Source: Streptomyces kaniharaensis
GTDB taxonomy: Bacteria; Actinomycetota; Actinomycetes; Streptomycetales; Streptomycetaceae
Direction of reading: 5' to 3'
Assembly (NCBI RefSeq): GCF_009569385.1
Contig: NZ_WBOF01000001.1
Location: 1,870,001-1,934,000 of the forward strand
Length of the DNA: 64,000 nt
This document shows, piece after piece, positions 1 through 9,100 of this stretch. The position numbers and the translations under genes were made by a program. Positions within the stretch are counted from its first letter, which is position 1. The number at the start of each line of letters is the position of its first letter. The notes below the pieces were generated by a model. The model was not told where the DNA came from, searched no databases, and was given only the letters and a program-made list of their open reading frames with translations.

Positions 1-300
1 GGGCGCTTCGTTCTTTCGTGTTTCCAGCTTATCAGATGTTTTCCGCTCCGTTTTCCGGGGCTTCGTCATCCAACTCGCCGGTGTCTTCCAGGACTTGACG
101 CCCCGTCCGACGTTTCAAACTCTAGCCGATCCCCGCTCCGAAAAGCGAATCCAGCCACAATCCCCATAAACACGCATGCCGAATACGCACCGAGCCGCGA
201 CAAGACGCGACCCAGCCCGAACCGGGAAGTGGTGTTTCGAAGGATTGGCCGCCCCGGGACCGTCCGCGCAGACGCGTGTCCGGTGCTCCCTGTCGAGCGA
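1..300. other. Non-coding left edge, relatively AT-rich
   Basis: No convincing gene is seen. The first 170 bases are visibly richer in A and T than the rest of the window, with several T-rich runs, and the open frames that cross them have poor codon bias. This may be a promoter or 3' region belonging to a gene left of the window. The kinase at 301-975 ends at its edge on the minus strand. Confidence 0.4.
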
Positions 301-975
301 CTAGAGAACACTACCCCTGTCCGGCGCCTCGGGCAAACCCGTCCCGGGGACGATCCGGGTGCAGAGCGGACGGCCGGCCTTCACGTACTCGCCGTTGGGG
401 TGGTCGTTGCCGGTGACCCAGTGCCGGGCGGTGGTCTCGTCGCGGCCGCCGTTGCGGTGGCGGCGGAGCAGGCGCTCCTCGCGGAGGGCGTCGTCGGTGT
501 CGACGTACCAGAGTTCTCGGAGCAGGCGGCGGGCGTCCGGCCAGGGGGTGTCGATGGACGCGAGGTAGTTGCCCTCGGTGATGACGAGGCGGGTGTGCGG
601 GCGGATGACGTGGCTGGCGGCGACCGGTTCGTCGAGGGTCCGGTCGAAGTCGGGGACGTAGATGTCCTGGAAGCGGTCGGTGGCGATCCGGCGGAGCAGG
701 GCGACGTAACCGTGGGCGTCGAAGGTCGTGGGGGCGCCCTTGCGGTGGGTCAGGCCGAGGCGATCGAGCTGGGCAGCCGAAAGGTGGAAGCCGTCCAGCG
801 GGACGTAGGCCGCGCTGCCGGGGCCTTCGGACCGCTCGACCTCGGCGACCAGGTGCCGGGCCAGGGTGGACTTGCCGGCGCCGGGTGGGCCGGCAAGTCC
901 GAGGATCGTGCGGGCGTTGCTGCCCGGGCCCCGGAGGAGGCCGAGGGCGAGGTCGGTGAGGCGGTCCTCGTTCAT
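301..975 (-). CDS. Nucleoside/nucleotide kinase family protein (uridine-kinase/PanK-like P-loop kinase)
   Basis: 224 residues. A Walker A loop (GPPGAGKST, about residues 29-37) lies at the N-terminus. It is followed by a PLDGFH motif typical of the uridine kinase/phosphoribulokinase/pantothenate kinase superfamily and of the FrcK/YggC-type sugar kinases, then by a VITEGNYL strand and a DTDDALREERLLRRH lid segment. The family transfers the ATP gamma-phosphate to a small sugar or nucleoside; the substrate cannot be read from sequence. The ATG at 975 starts the conserved region. It lies 31 bases after the end of the LD-carboxypeptidase gene on the same strand, so the two are probably cotranscribed. 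Cytoplasmic. Confidence 0.85.
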   Translation of the reverse strand: MNEDRLTDLALGLLRGPGSNARTILGLAGPPGAGKSTLARHLVAEVERSEGPGSAAYVPLDGFHLSAAQLDRLGLTHRKGAPTTFDAHGYVALLRRIATDRFQDIYVPDFDRTLDEPVAASHVIRPHTRLVITEGNYLASIDTPWPDARRLLRELWYVDTDDALREERLLRRHRNGGRDETTARHWVTGNDHPNGEYVKAGRPLCTRIVPGTGLPEAPDRGSVL

Positions 976-1006
976 GGCCGCACCCTACTCACCTGGGCCC
1001 GTCCCC

Positions 1007-1963
1007 TCACCGGGCCGCGAGGGCCGGCACCTCCAGGGTGAGCGTGCCCGCGTCGGCGTCGAGCAGGGCGGGGACGCCGAGCGGAACGGTGAGCGTGGAC
1101 GGGCTGTGGCCGAAGCCCAGCTCCCAGAGAACGGGTATGCCGAGCGGCCCGAGCCGGTCGCGCATGACGGCCTGCACCCGCTCGGGCCGTCCGCAGCCGT
1201 CCCAGGAACCGAGGGCGACACCCGTGGCGCCGCCGAACACTCCGGAGCGCAGCAGCTGGGTGAGGATGCGGTCGAGCTGGTACGGCTGCTCGTTGACGTC
1301 CTCCAGGATCAGGATGCTGCCCGCGTACGACGCCCGGGCGGCCGGGGTTCCGCGTTCGGCTGCGAGGACGGAGGCACAGCCGCCCGCCGTGACGCCGCGG
1401 GCGCGGCCCTGGACGAGCGGGGTGGCGGTGGGTGCGGTGAGCACGGTGGTGGCCGCGGGGTCGAAGAGGGTGCGACGCAGGTGGTCGGCGGTGGGGCCGT
1501 CGGCGATGAAGGAGGCGGCGGCGCTCATCGGCCCGTACAGCGTGGCGAGGCCGAGGCGCTGGGCGAAGGCCTCGTGCAGGGAGGTGGCGTCGCTGAAGCC
1601 GATGAAGGGCTTGGGCGGGGCTGCGGCCATCGCGTGCCAGTCGAGCAGGTCGACCATGCGGTGGACGCCGTAGCCGCCGCGGGCGCAGATGACGGCGTCG
1701 ACGGTGGGGTCGATCCAGGCGGCCTGGAGGTCGGCGGCGCGGTCGGCGTCCGTGCCGGCGAGATAGCCGAGAGCAGGGTGGGTGTCGAGGACGTGCGGGG
1801 CGACGGTGACCCTCAGCCCCCAGGAGCGCAGGATCGCGCAGCCCGTGGTGAGCCGCTGTGGGTCGATGGGTCCGCTGGGGGCGACCACGGCGACGCGATC
1901 CCCGGGGCGCAGGTGCGGCGGGCGGGTCAGCCCTCGGCCGGGCGTGGTCGGGTGCTGGTCCAT
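1007..1963 (-). CDS. LD-carboxypeptidase, peptidase family S66 (LdcA/MccF-like)
   Basis: 318 residues, the usual S66 length. The N-terminal Rossmann-like half contains VAPSGP (about 28-33), CARGGYG (about 93-99) and IGFSDAT (121-127), where Ser124 is the expected nucleophile of the Ser-Glu-His triad. The C-terminal half has ILEDVNEQPYQLDR and the GFGHSPSTLTVPLG segment holding the catalytic His. Family members cleave L,D bonds of murein tetrapeptides during cell-wall recycling, or detoxify microcin-C-like peptide nucleotides. No signal peptide is seen, so a cytoplasmic recycling role is likely. It lies upstream of the P-loop kinase on the same strand. Confidence 0.9.
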   Translation of the reverse strand: MDQHPTTPGRGLTRPPHLRPGDRVAVVAPSGPIDPQRLTTGCAILRSWGLRVTVAPHVLDTHPALGYLAGTDADRAADLQAAWIDPTVDAVICARGGYGVHRMVDLLDWHAMAAAPPKPFIGFSDATSLHEAFAQRLGLATLYGPMSAAASFIADGPTADHLRRTLFDPAATTVLTAPTATPLVQGRARGVTAGGCASVLAAERGTPAARASYAGSILILEDVNEQPYQLDRILTQLLRSGVFGGATGVALGSWDGCGRPERVQAVMRDRLGPLGIPVLWELGFGHSPSTLTVPLGVPALLDADAGTLTLEVPALAAR

Positions 1964-2116
1964 GGGCCGGGTCGCCTTTCCGGGGTGGCAGTGGGGGTAC
2001 CTGGCGGCCTCGGTGCAGTCAAGGTGCTGTCGATGTGCAGTCGAGGCCGCTCGGTGACGATATGCCCTCGCGTCGACGGGCCGATGTCCGCGGACCGAGG
2101 ATGCGAGGGAGGTTCT

Positions 2117-3181
2117 TCAGATCGACCCCATCACGGCCCTGACCTCGGCGAGGGTGGCGTCGGCGACGGCGTTGGCCCGCTCGGCGCCGTCACGCAGCAC
2201 CTGCCGGAGGTAGCCGCGGTCGGTGGCGAGTTCGGCGCGACGGTCTCGCATCGGGCGGAGGAACTCGTTGACGGACTCGGTGACGGTGCGCTTGAGAACA
2301 GCGGAGCCGCCGTCGCCGAGTTCGGCGGCGATCTCCTCGGGTGTCCGGTCCTGGCAGAGCGCGGCGAGCAGGACGAGGCTGGCGACCTCGGGCCGGTTGA
2401 CCGGGTCGTAGCCGATCCGGCGGTCGGTGTCGGTCTTGGCGCCGCGGATCAGCCGGGCGGTCTCGTCTTCGGTGGCGCCGAGGGAGACGGCGTTGCCACG
2501 GCTCTTGCTCATCTTTCCGCCGTCGGTGCCGAGGAGCAGCGGGGCGTCCGAGAGCAGGGCCTCGGGGCGGGGGAAGACGGCGCTGCCGTCGGCGTGCGGG
2601 TAGCGCTCGTTGAAGCGGCGGGCGACGGTGCGGGCGACTTCGAGGTGGGGCAGCTGGTCCTGTCCGACGGGGACGAGGTTGGCCTTGCAGAAGAGGATGT
2701 CGGCCGCCTGGTGGACGGGGTAGGTGAACATCAGTCCGTTGACGGCGGCTTGGCCGGAGTGGGCGATCTCGTCCTTGACGGTGGGGTTGCGGCTCAGCTC
2801 GGAGACGCTGACCAGGCTGAGGAAGGGCAGCAGCAGCTGGTTGAGGGCAGGGACTGCGCTGTGGGTGAAGATCGTGGCGCGGTCGGGGTCGAGACCGGCC
2901 GCGAGGTAGTCGAGGACGAGGTTCTCGGTGTGTTCGGCGAGCCGATCGGCGCTGTCCCGGTCGGTGATCACCTGGTAGTCGGCGATGACGACGAACATCT
3001 CGACGCCCTGGCGCTGGAGGCGGACCCGGTTCTGCAGGGTGCCGAAGTAGTGGCCGAGGTGGAGCGGGCCGGTGGGGCGGTCGCCGGTCAGGACGCGGTG
3101 GACGGTCGGATCTGCCGTGAATGCCGGGGCGGCGGTATGGGCGGTGGTCGCCGGGGCGGCGGGAATGGTCGCGGTGGTCAT
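2117..3181 (-). CDS. trpS: Tryptophanyl-tRNA synthetase (auxiliary, attenuator-controlled type)
   Basis: 354 residues, class I synthetase charging tRNA-Trp. The HIGH-type motif is HLGHY, early in the protein, and the KMSKS loop is GKMSKSRGN. The start at 3181 is chosen because GAGGAG lies 9 bases upstream; the longer open frame to 3316 would translate the attenuator hairpins. In GDRPTG an Arg stands where common bacterial TrpRS have Gln (GIQPSG). From memory, a basic residue here marks the indolmycin-resistant auxiliary TrpRS of streptomycetes, which is induced by ribosome-mediated attenuation. The upstream leader peptide with two Trp codons fits that class. Resistance itself is inference. 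Confidence 0.95.
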   Translation of the reverse strand: MTTATIPAAPATTAHTAAPAFTADPTVHRVLTGDRPTGPLHLGHYFGTLQNRVRLQRQGVEMFVVIADYQVITDRDSADRLAEHTENLVLDYLAAGLDPDRATIFTHSAVPALNQLLLPFLSLVSVSELSRNPTVKDEIAHSGQAAVNGLMFTYPVHQAADILFCKANLVPVGQDQLPHLEVARTVARRFNERYPHADGSAVFPRPEALLSDAPLLLGTDGGKMSKSRGNAVSLGATEDETARLIRGAKTDTDRRIGYDPVNRPEVASLVLLAALCQDRTPEEIAAELGDGGSAVLKRTVTESVNEFLRPMRDRRAELATDRGYLRQVLRDGAERANAVADATLAEVRAVMGSI

Positions 3182-3253
3182 GCGGGGTTTCTCCTCGGTA
3201 CGGCGGTGATGGTGACCGTCCGGGGTGCGGGCCCGTCCCGCGGAGAAACGCAG

Positions 3254-3318
3254 CAGGGCCGTCCATCCCGGACGGCCCTGGTCAGGCGCGTGTGGTGGCC
3301 GTCCTAGGACGGCCACCA
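3254..3318 (-). promoter_or_regulatory. Transcriptional attenuator of trpS (1-2-3-4 hairpin array)
   Basis: Read on the minus strand, two adjacent perfect inverted repeats follow the leader promoter. The first (3293-3318) is a 26-bp palindrome that contains both Trp codons and the stop of the leader peptide. The second (3254-3280) has an 11-bp stem and a 5-base loop, followed by a weak T-rich tract. Arms 1 and 3 share GGCCGTCC and arms 2 and 4 share GGACGGCC, so arm 2 can pair with arm 1 or arm 3. Ribosome stalling at the Trp codons would free arm 2 to form a 2:3 antiterminator; otherwise the 3:4 hairpin would terminate. Confidence 0.85.
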
Positions 3319-3342
3319 GCTCAGGCCCACGAAGCGCTTCAT
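3304..3342 (-). CDS. trpS leader peptide, MKRFVGLSWWPS
   Basis: A 12-codon frame (ATG at 3342, TAG at 3304-3306) with tandem TGG TGG codons three codons before its stop, sitting inside arm 1 of the attenuator. No Shine-Dalgarno is visible. A plausible promoter (CTGACG, 18-base spacer, TATCCT) ends 7 bases before the ATG, so the transcript may be leaderless, starting at the A of the ATG. The function would be to sense charged tRNA-Trp for the synthetase gene downstream. It is too short for standard gene callers. Confidence 0.85.
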   Translation of the reverse strand: MKRFVGLSWWPS

Positions 3343-3502
3343 GCGGCCGAGGATAGCGTCAGTCCCCCAGCGCCGTCAGCGCGTTTGTACCGGCCGGGCC
3401 GTGGCACCGCCTGCCGAGGGGAGGATGCGGGGAGATGACGCTTGGAGCTGATCGCGCGGTGCGGGAGGATCATCGGCACCGTTCCCCGAAGGGCCCGTGC
3501 CG

Positions 3503-4537
3503 ATGACCTCGCTCCATCCCACCCCGACCGATCCTGCCGTGCGCTGCTCCATCGCGACGGCCGCAGACCCGAGCCCAGCCGGTGTGCCGGGAGGGCCGCC
3601 GATGCCCGGCGCAGCCGGCTTGGTGCCGCGCCCGCGCCGCGGCGCCGACGGTGACGGCGACTCGGCAGCGGAGGCCGGCTCCCCGGGCGACCGGACGGCG
3701 GCCCGGGTTCGGGCCGCGCTCGCCGAGCGGCTGCGGACCGCGTACGACCAGGGCCGCTCGATCGCCGAGCTGGCCGACGCCTGCCGACGGCCGGTGTCGG
3801 AGGTACGGACGCTGCTGGGCGAGAACACTCCGGCCGGGCAAGAGCTGGGGCTCCCGCGGTCGCCGGTACCGGCTGTACCCGCGGTACCGGTGCAGGGCAT
3901 GCGGTCGGTGCCGATACTGCGGACCGCCCGCGAGGAGGTGCGGACCGTCGCGACCAGACGCCCCTCGCCGTCGCGCCGGTTGCGCCAGATGCACCCGCAG
4001 GCCGTCGTGACCGGACCGGATGCGGCCGAACGGGAGACGGCCGCACGGGCCGGGGCTACGCGGGACGGCGCTGCGTCGAGCAGGACGGTGCGTGCTTCGG
4101 CCGCCCGGGGTTCGGCCATGCTGTCCATGGCCGAACCGGCTGGATTCGCACGGTCGTTGACGGCTCGACAGCCGTCCGCAGACTCCGAGGCGGCACACGC
4201 CGACACACCACTCGGCATCCTGATCGGCGGCGGCCCGCACCCGACCGAGGCGGTCGGCCGCCCCGAGGAGCGGGCACCGGTCCGGGTGACCGCGGAGTCG
4301 GTGCGGATCGGGCGCGGCACCAGTCTGGTCGTGCTGCCCTCCTGGCGGCCCGCGATCGCCGTCTCGGTACCGACCGAGCAACTGCTGTCCGCCACCGGAC
4401 TCGCCTTCGAGCAGCTGGCCGGCGCGCAGCTGACGGTGCTGATCAACCCCGGTGCGCTGCACGACCGGGAGCTGGACCTGCACGACTGGCAGGCCGGGCG
4501 CGGGCGGCGCAGCGGACGACCGTATCAACGGCCGTAG
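3503..4537 (+). CDS. Putative helix-turn-helix protein of unknown function
   Basis: 344 residues from the ATG at 3503, which has GAAGGG about 9 bases upstream; a GTG at 3497 is the alternative. After a Pro/Gly/Ala-rich N-terminus, a helical segment at about residues 65-105 (RSIAELADACRRPVSEVRTLL) has the spacing of a helix-turn-helix of the SpoOJ/sigma region 4 kind. A long disordered middle follows. The last ~90 residues (VRVTAESVRIGRGTSLVVL onward) look like a folded beta-rich domain that I cannot name. It is divergent from the trpS leader promoter and convergent with the NUDIX gene. A DNA-binding role is inference. Confidence 0.65.
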   Translation: MTSLHPTPTDPAVRCSIATAADPSPAGVPGGPPMPGAAGLVPRPRRGADGDGDSAAEAGSPGDRTAARVRAALAERLRTAYDQGRSIAELADACRRPVSEVRTLLGENTPAGQELGLPRSPVPAVPAVPVQGMRSVPILRTAREEVRTVATRRPSPSRRLRQMHPQAVVTGPDAAERETAARAGATRDGAASSRTVRASAARGSAMLSMAEPAGFARSLTARQPSADSEAAHADTPLGILIGGGPHPTEAVGRPEERAPVRVTAESVRIGRGTSLVVLPSWRPAIAVSVPTEQLLSATGLAFEQLAGAQLTVLINPGALHDRELDLHDWQAGRGRRSGRPYQRP

Positions 4538-4558
4538 TGGCAACAGCCCAGGCGGACG

Positions 4559-5092
4559 TCAACGGGCCGCCGGCACGTTCGGGAGGTAGCCGAGGTTGAC
4601 GGGCGTCGGTGTGCGGCCGTCGACGGCCCAGCCCGTCCGGACGTGGACGAGCAGTTCCGGCAGCCGGGGCGGCCAGAGCGCGTCGGCGTGCTCGTGGGCG
4701 AGGTCGGCCGGGGTCCACCAGCGCCAGTCGAGGATCCGGTCGACGGCGTGGACGGCGCTGACGTCGCCGACCGGGCCGCGGTGCGGTCCGCGGGTGAGGT
4801 AGATGTGCTCGTGCTGGCGCACCGGGGTGCCGTGCCAGGTGAAGTCGTGCTCCCAGGTGCAGAGCAGCGGCCCGGGTTCGAGATCGGTCCACCCGGTCTC
4901 CTCCCAGAGTTCGCGGCGGGCGCCGGTCCACGGGGTCTCGCCGGGCTCCAGCCCGCCGCCCGGCATGGTCCAGTGCACGCCGACCTCGGAGTTGTCCGAG
5001 CGGAGCAGGAACACCGAGTCGTCCTCGGCCAGGACCACCGTCCGGGCCGCCTGCCGGGGAACGCGTTTGCGAGGTCGAAGCAGTCGTCGCAT
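4559..5092 (-). CDS. NUDIX hydrolase
   Basis: 177 residues from the ATG at 5092. A complete Nudix box is present, GGGLEPGETPWTGARREL followed by WEETGW, which binds Mg2+ and the diphosphate of a nucleoside-diphosphate-X substrate. The substrate is not predictable. The longer open frame to 5257 is rejected because it would run through the divergent ATP-grasp gene's start region and has poor codon use. Cytoplasmic. Convergent with the HTH gene, 21 bases apart. Confidence 0.85.
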   Translation of the reverse strand: MRRLLRPRKRVPRQAARTVVLAEDDSVFLLRSDNSEVGVHWTMPGGGLEPGETPWTGARRELWEETGWTDLEPGPLLCTWEHDFTWHGTPVRQHEHIYLTRGPHRGPVGDVSAVHAVDRILDWRWWTPADLAHEHADALWPPRLPELLVHVRTGWAVDGRTPTPVNLGYLPNVPAAR

Positions 5093-5216
5093 CCGATCAC
5101 TCTCGCAGCGCCTGGCCGGGGCCGTCGAGGCCTGCGGAGGGTGCAGTCCGCTCCGGTGCCGGGTGAGGCACGGAAAGCCGCTGCCCGGCACGGCTGGTGG
5201 CCGTACGCTGACGCCC

Positions 5217-6119
5217 ATGCCCGTACCCGCGATCATCTTTCCTGCCGATCCGCTCAACCCGCGGCGGCCTGACCCGCACTTCGCCCGGGAGGCCCGGCTG
5301 CTGCGGGAGTTGGGCGGTGAGCACCACCTGGTCGACCACGACGCGCTGGTCGCCGGACAGGCCGAGGAGGCTGTCCGGCGGGTGCCGCAGGGCAGTGGTC
5401 CGCTCTGGTACCGGGGGTGGATGCTGCCGTCGGCGCGCTACGCGGATTTCGCCGCCGCGCTGGCCGGGCGCGGCGGGCAGCTGCTCACCACCCCGGCCGG
5501 CTACGCGGCGGCGCACGAACTGCCCGGCTGGTACGGCGTGTTCGACGGGGCGACGCCGCCGAGCGTGTGGATTCCGTCGGACGGAGCCGCGGCACCCGGG
5601 CCGCAGGAACTGACGGATGCCGTGGCCCGGTTGGGCGGGCACGGGCCGGCGATCGTCAAGGACTACGTGAAGTCCCGCAAGAACGAGTGGCACGAGGCCT
5701 GCTACATCCCGGAGTTGGCCGATCCGGCGGCTGTCGGGCAGGTGGTGGCGCGGTTCGTCGAGCTGCAGGGCGAGTTCCTGGCCGGCGGGGTGGTGCTGCG
5801 CCGGTACGAGGAGTTCGAGCGCGCTTCCGACAGGGCGGGCGAGGACGTACGGCCCGTGGAGGCCCGGGTGTGGTGGCTGGACGGCGAGCCGGTGCTGGTC
5901 GGGCCGCACCCGGACGCGCCGCACCACGAGGTCGACCCCGACCTGACCGGCGTCCGCTCGCTGGTGCGCAGGCTCGGCTGCCGGTTCGTCACCACCGACC
6001 TCGCCAGCCGGGCCGACGGCTCCGGCTGGCGGGTGGTCGAGGTCGGGGACGGGCAGGTGAGCGACCTGGCGAACGGGATCGACGCATCCGGGCTGCTGTC
6101 CTCGCTGATCGCCGCCTGA
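5217..6119 (+). CDS. ATP-grasp domain protein (R2K-like clade)
   Basis: 300 residues from the ATG at 5217 (MPVPAIIFPADPL); upstream codons in the same frame overlap the divergent NUDIX gene. The order of elements fits an ATP-grasp ligase: an N-terminal pre-ATP-grasp domain, AIVKDYVKSRKNEW (nucleotide-binding Lys region), GGVVLRRYEEFE, EARVWWLDGEPVLVGPHPD and a C-terminal WRVVEVGDGQVSDLANG, with Glu and Asp placed for metal binding. Such stand-alone proteins couple a carboxylate to an amine using ATP; the substrates here are unknown. Only 29 bases separate it from the convergent ABC exporter gene. Confidence 0.8.
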   Translation: MPVPAIIFPADPLNPRRPDPHFAREARLLRELGGEHHLVDHDALVAGQAEEAVRRVPQGSGPLWYRGWMLPSARYADFAAALAGRGGQLLTTPAGYAAAHELPGWYGVFDGATPPSVWIPSDGAAAPGPQELTDAVARLGGHGPAIVKDYVKSRKNEWHEACYIPELADPAAVGQVVARFVELQGEFLAGGVVLRRYEEFERASDRAGEDVRPVEARVWWLDGEPVLVGPHPDAPHHEVDPDLTGVRSLVRRLGCRFVTTDLASRADGSGWRVVEVGDGQVSDLANGIDASGLLSSLIAA

Positions 6120-6148
6120 CGAAGCCCGGTCGCGGCGGGCAGTCCGGG

Positions 6149-9100
6149 CTACTTGGCGGCCACGGCCTCCTCGCCCACCGGGTGCCCGTCCGCGATGAAC
6201 GCGTGCCAGAGCCGGGCGTACGCCCCGCCCCGGGCGAGGAGTTCGGCGTGCGTACCGTCCTCGACGACCCGGCCGTGGTCCAGCACCACGACCCGGTCGG
6301 CGCGTTCGGCGGTGGTCAGGCGGTGGGCGATCACCAGGGTGGTGCGCCCGCCGCTGAGCCGGTCGGCGGCGTGGTTGACCGCAGCCTCGGTGGCCAGGTC
6401 GAGCGCCGCGGTGGCCTCGTCGAGGAGCAGGATGTCCGGGTCGACCAGCTCGGCCCGGGCCAGGGCGATCAGCTGGCGCTGGCCCGCTGAAAGGTTCCGC
6501 CCGCGGCCGGTGACCTCGTGGTCGTAGCCGCCCGACAGCCGGACGATCATGTCGTGCGCGCCGACCGCCAGGGCTGCCGCCTCCACCTCCGCCGCCGTGG
6601 CGTCGGGCCGGCCGTACGCGATCGCCTCGCGCACCGTGCCCGCGAACAGGTACGCCTCCTGCGGCACGACGCCGAGCCGGTGGCGGTACTGCGCGAGGTC
6701 GTACCGGGTGAGGTCGACCCCGTCCACCCGGACGGTGCCCTTCGTCGCGTCGTAGAACCGGGCGACCAACTTGACCAGCGTCGACTTGCCCGCCCCCGTC
6801 TCGCCGACCAGGGCGACCGTCTGGCCGGCGGGTATGTGCAGGTCCACGCCGGTGAGCACGTTCGGGGCGCCGTCCGCGCCGCCGTTGTAGGCGAAGCCGA
6901 CGCCTTCGAAGGAGATCTCGCCGCGCAGCCCCTTCTCCACCGGCACCGGCTCGGCCGCCTCGGCGGTGGTGGTCGGGGTGCGCAGCAGCTCCCGGATCCG
7001 GCCGAGGCCGACCGCGGCCTGCTGGTAGCCGTCGAACACCTGGGAGAGCTGGTTCACCGGCGCGAAGAACAGATCGATGTAGAGCAGGTACGCGACCAGG
7101 GCGCCGACCGTCAGGGTGCCGGCGTCGACGCGGGCGGCGCCGACGATCAGCACCAGCGCGGCGGCCACGCTGGAGAGGAACTGGACGAACGGGAAGTACA
7201 GCGAGATGTACAGCTGGGCGCGGACCCGGGCCTCCCGGTAGGCGATGCCCCGGGCGACGAAGCGGTCGGTGTTGGCGTCCAGGCGGCGGAAGGCCTGGAC
7301 GATCCGCATGCCGGCCACGTTCTCCTGGAGGTCGGCGTTGACGGTGCTGATGAGGTCGCGGGAGATCTCGTACTGGTCCCTGGACTTCTTGCGGAACACC
7401 AGGGTGGCGATCACCAGCAGCGGCAGCACCGCGAAGACCACCAGGGCCAGGCCGGCGTCGATGATCAGCAGGGCGGCGAAGATGCCGGCGAACGTCAGCA
7501 GGCTGACCACGGCGGTGACCACGCCGGTCTGCAGGAAGGACGTCAGCGAGTCCAGGTCGGTGGTCATCCGGGTCATGATCCGGCCGGACAGCTCGCGCTC
7601 GTAGTAGTCCAGGCCGAGCCGGTTGAGGTGGGCGAAGATCTTGAGCCGGAGCGTGTAGAGCACGCGCTCGCCGGTGCGTCCACTGACCCGGTTCTCCGCG
7701 CTCTGCACCAGCCAGTCCAGCAGGACGATCACCAGCGCGGCCAGCGCGGCCACGGCGACCCCGGACATCATGGCCTTGCTGACGCCCTCGTCGATGCCGT
7801 GCCGGATCAGGACCGGGAGCACCAGGCCGGCGCCCGCGTCCAGGGCGACCAGCAGCAGCGCGAGGGCGAGCGGGAGGCGGAAGGGTCGCAGCAGGCGGCG
7901 GAGGGTGAAGTCCGGGTCGCCCGCCTCGGCCTCGGCGCGGGCGACGGCCGGGGTGTCGGTGGCGGGCGGGAGGGCGGCGACCTTGACCAGCAGGTCGGGA
8001 TCGGCGGTGCGGGCCGCCTTGACCAGGGCGCGGGTGGGGAGGTCAGGGGTCCGGGTCTCAGCCGTCTTCTCGGCTGCCGTCTCCGCGGCGGGCTGTGGGG
8101 CTGGCTCGGACTCCGGCTCGGGGCGACGGGGCGGCCGGCCGGCCTCCGGGTCGGTGATCAGCGCCCGGTACTGGGGGCACCGCGCCTCGAGTTCCTCGTG
8201 GGTACCGAGGTCCAGCAGCCGGCCGCGGTCCAGTACGGCGATCTTGTCGGCGAGCTGGAGCGTCGAACGGCGGTGGGCGATCAGCAGTGTGGTGCGGCCG
8301 GTCATGACGGAGCGCAGCGCGTCGTGGATCTCCGCCTCGATCTGCGGGTCCACGGCGGAGGTCGCGTCGTCCAGCAGCAGGATCCGGGGGTCGGTGAGGA
8401 TCGCCCGGGCCAGGGCGATGCGCTGGCGCTGGCCGCCGGAAAGGGTCAGGCCCTGCTCGCCGACCTTGGTGTCGTAGCCGTCCGGCAGCTCGCGGACGAA
8501 CTCGTCGGCCTGGGCGGCGCGGGCGGCCGCGACGATCTGCTCGTCGGTGGCGTCGGGCCGGCCGTACGCGATGTTGGTGCGGACGGTCTCGGAGAACAGG
8601 AAGCTCTCCTCGGGGACGATGCCGACGGCCGCGCGGACCGAGTCGAGGGTGAGGTCGCGCAGGTCGTGGCCGAAGAGGCGGACGGCGCCGGCGGCCGGGT
8701 CGTAGAACCGGGGCACCAGCTGCGCGACTGTCGACTTCCCGGAGCCGGAGGCGCCGACCAGGGCCAGGGTCTCGCCGGGGGCGAGGGTCAGGCTCAGACC
8801 GTGCAGGACGGGCGCGGGGTGGTCGGCGTCGTAGCGGAACTCAACCTGGTCGAACTCCAGGGCGACGTCGGGGGTGCGGGGGCCGACGACGGTCCCGGCA
8901 GGTGTCCCGGTCGTGCGGGTCGTACGGGTCGTCGGGTCGGAGGCGGCGTCGAGGGTGCGGTCGAGGGTCAGGTCGAGGATGGCCGCGTCCGGACGCTCCT
9001 GGACCAGCGGGCGCTCGTCGATCAGCTGGAGGACGCGCTCGACGCCCGCCCGCGCCTGCTGGCCGACGGTGATCACCATGGTGAGCATCCGCACCGGCCC

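Noticed and set aside
229..3307. Long plus-strand open frames opposite the kinase, carboxypeptidase and trpS genes
   Set aside because: They are antisense shadows of minus-strand genes with clear family motifs. Their translations are Gly/Val/Glu/Asp-rich without any domain.
3182..3316. Upstream extension of the trpS frame to 3316
   Set aside because: It would translate the two attenuator hairpins, and a good ribosome binding site precedes the ATG at 3181.
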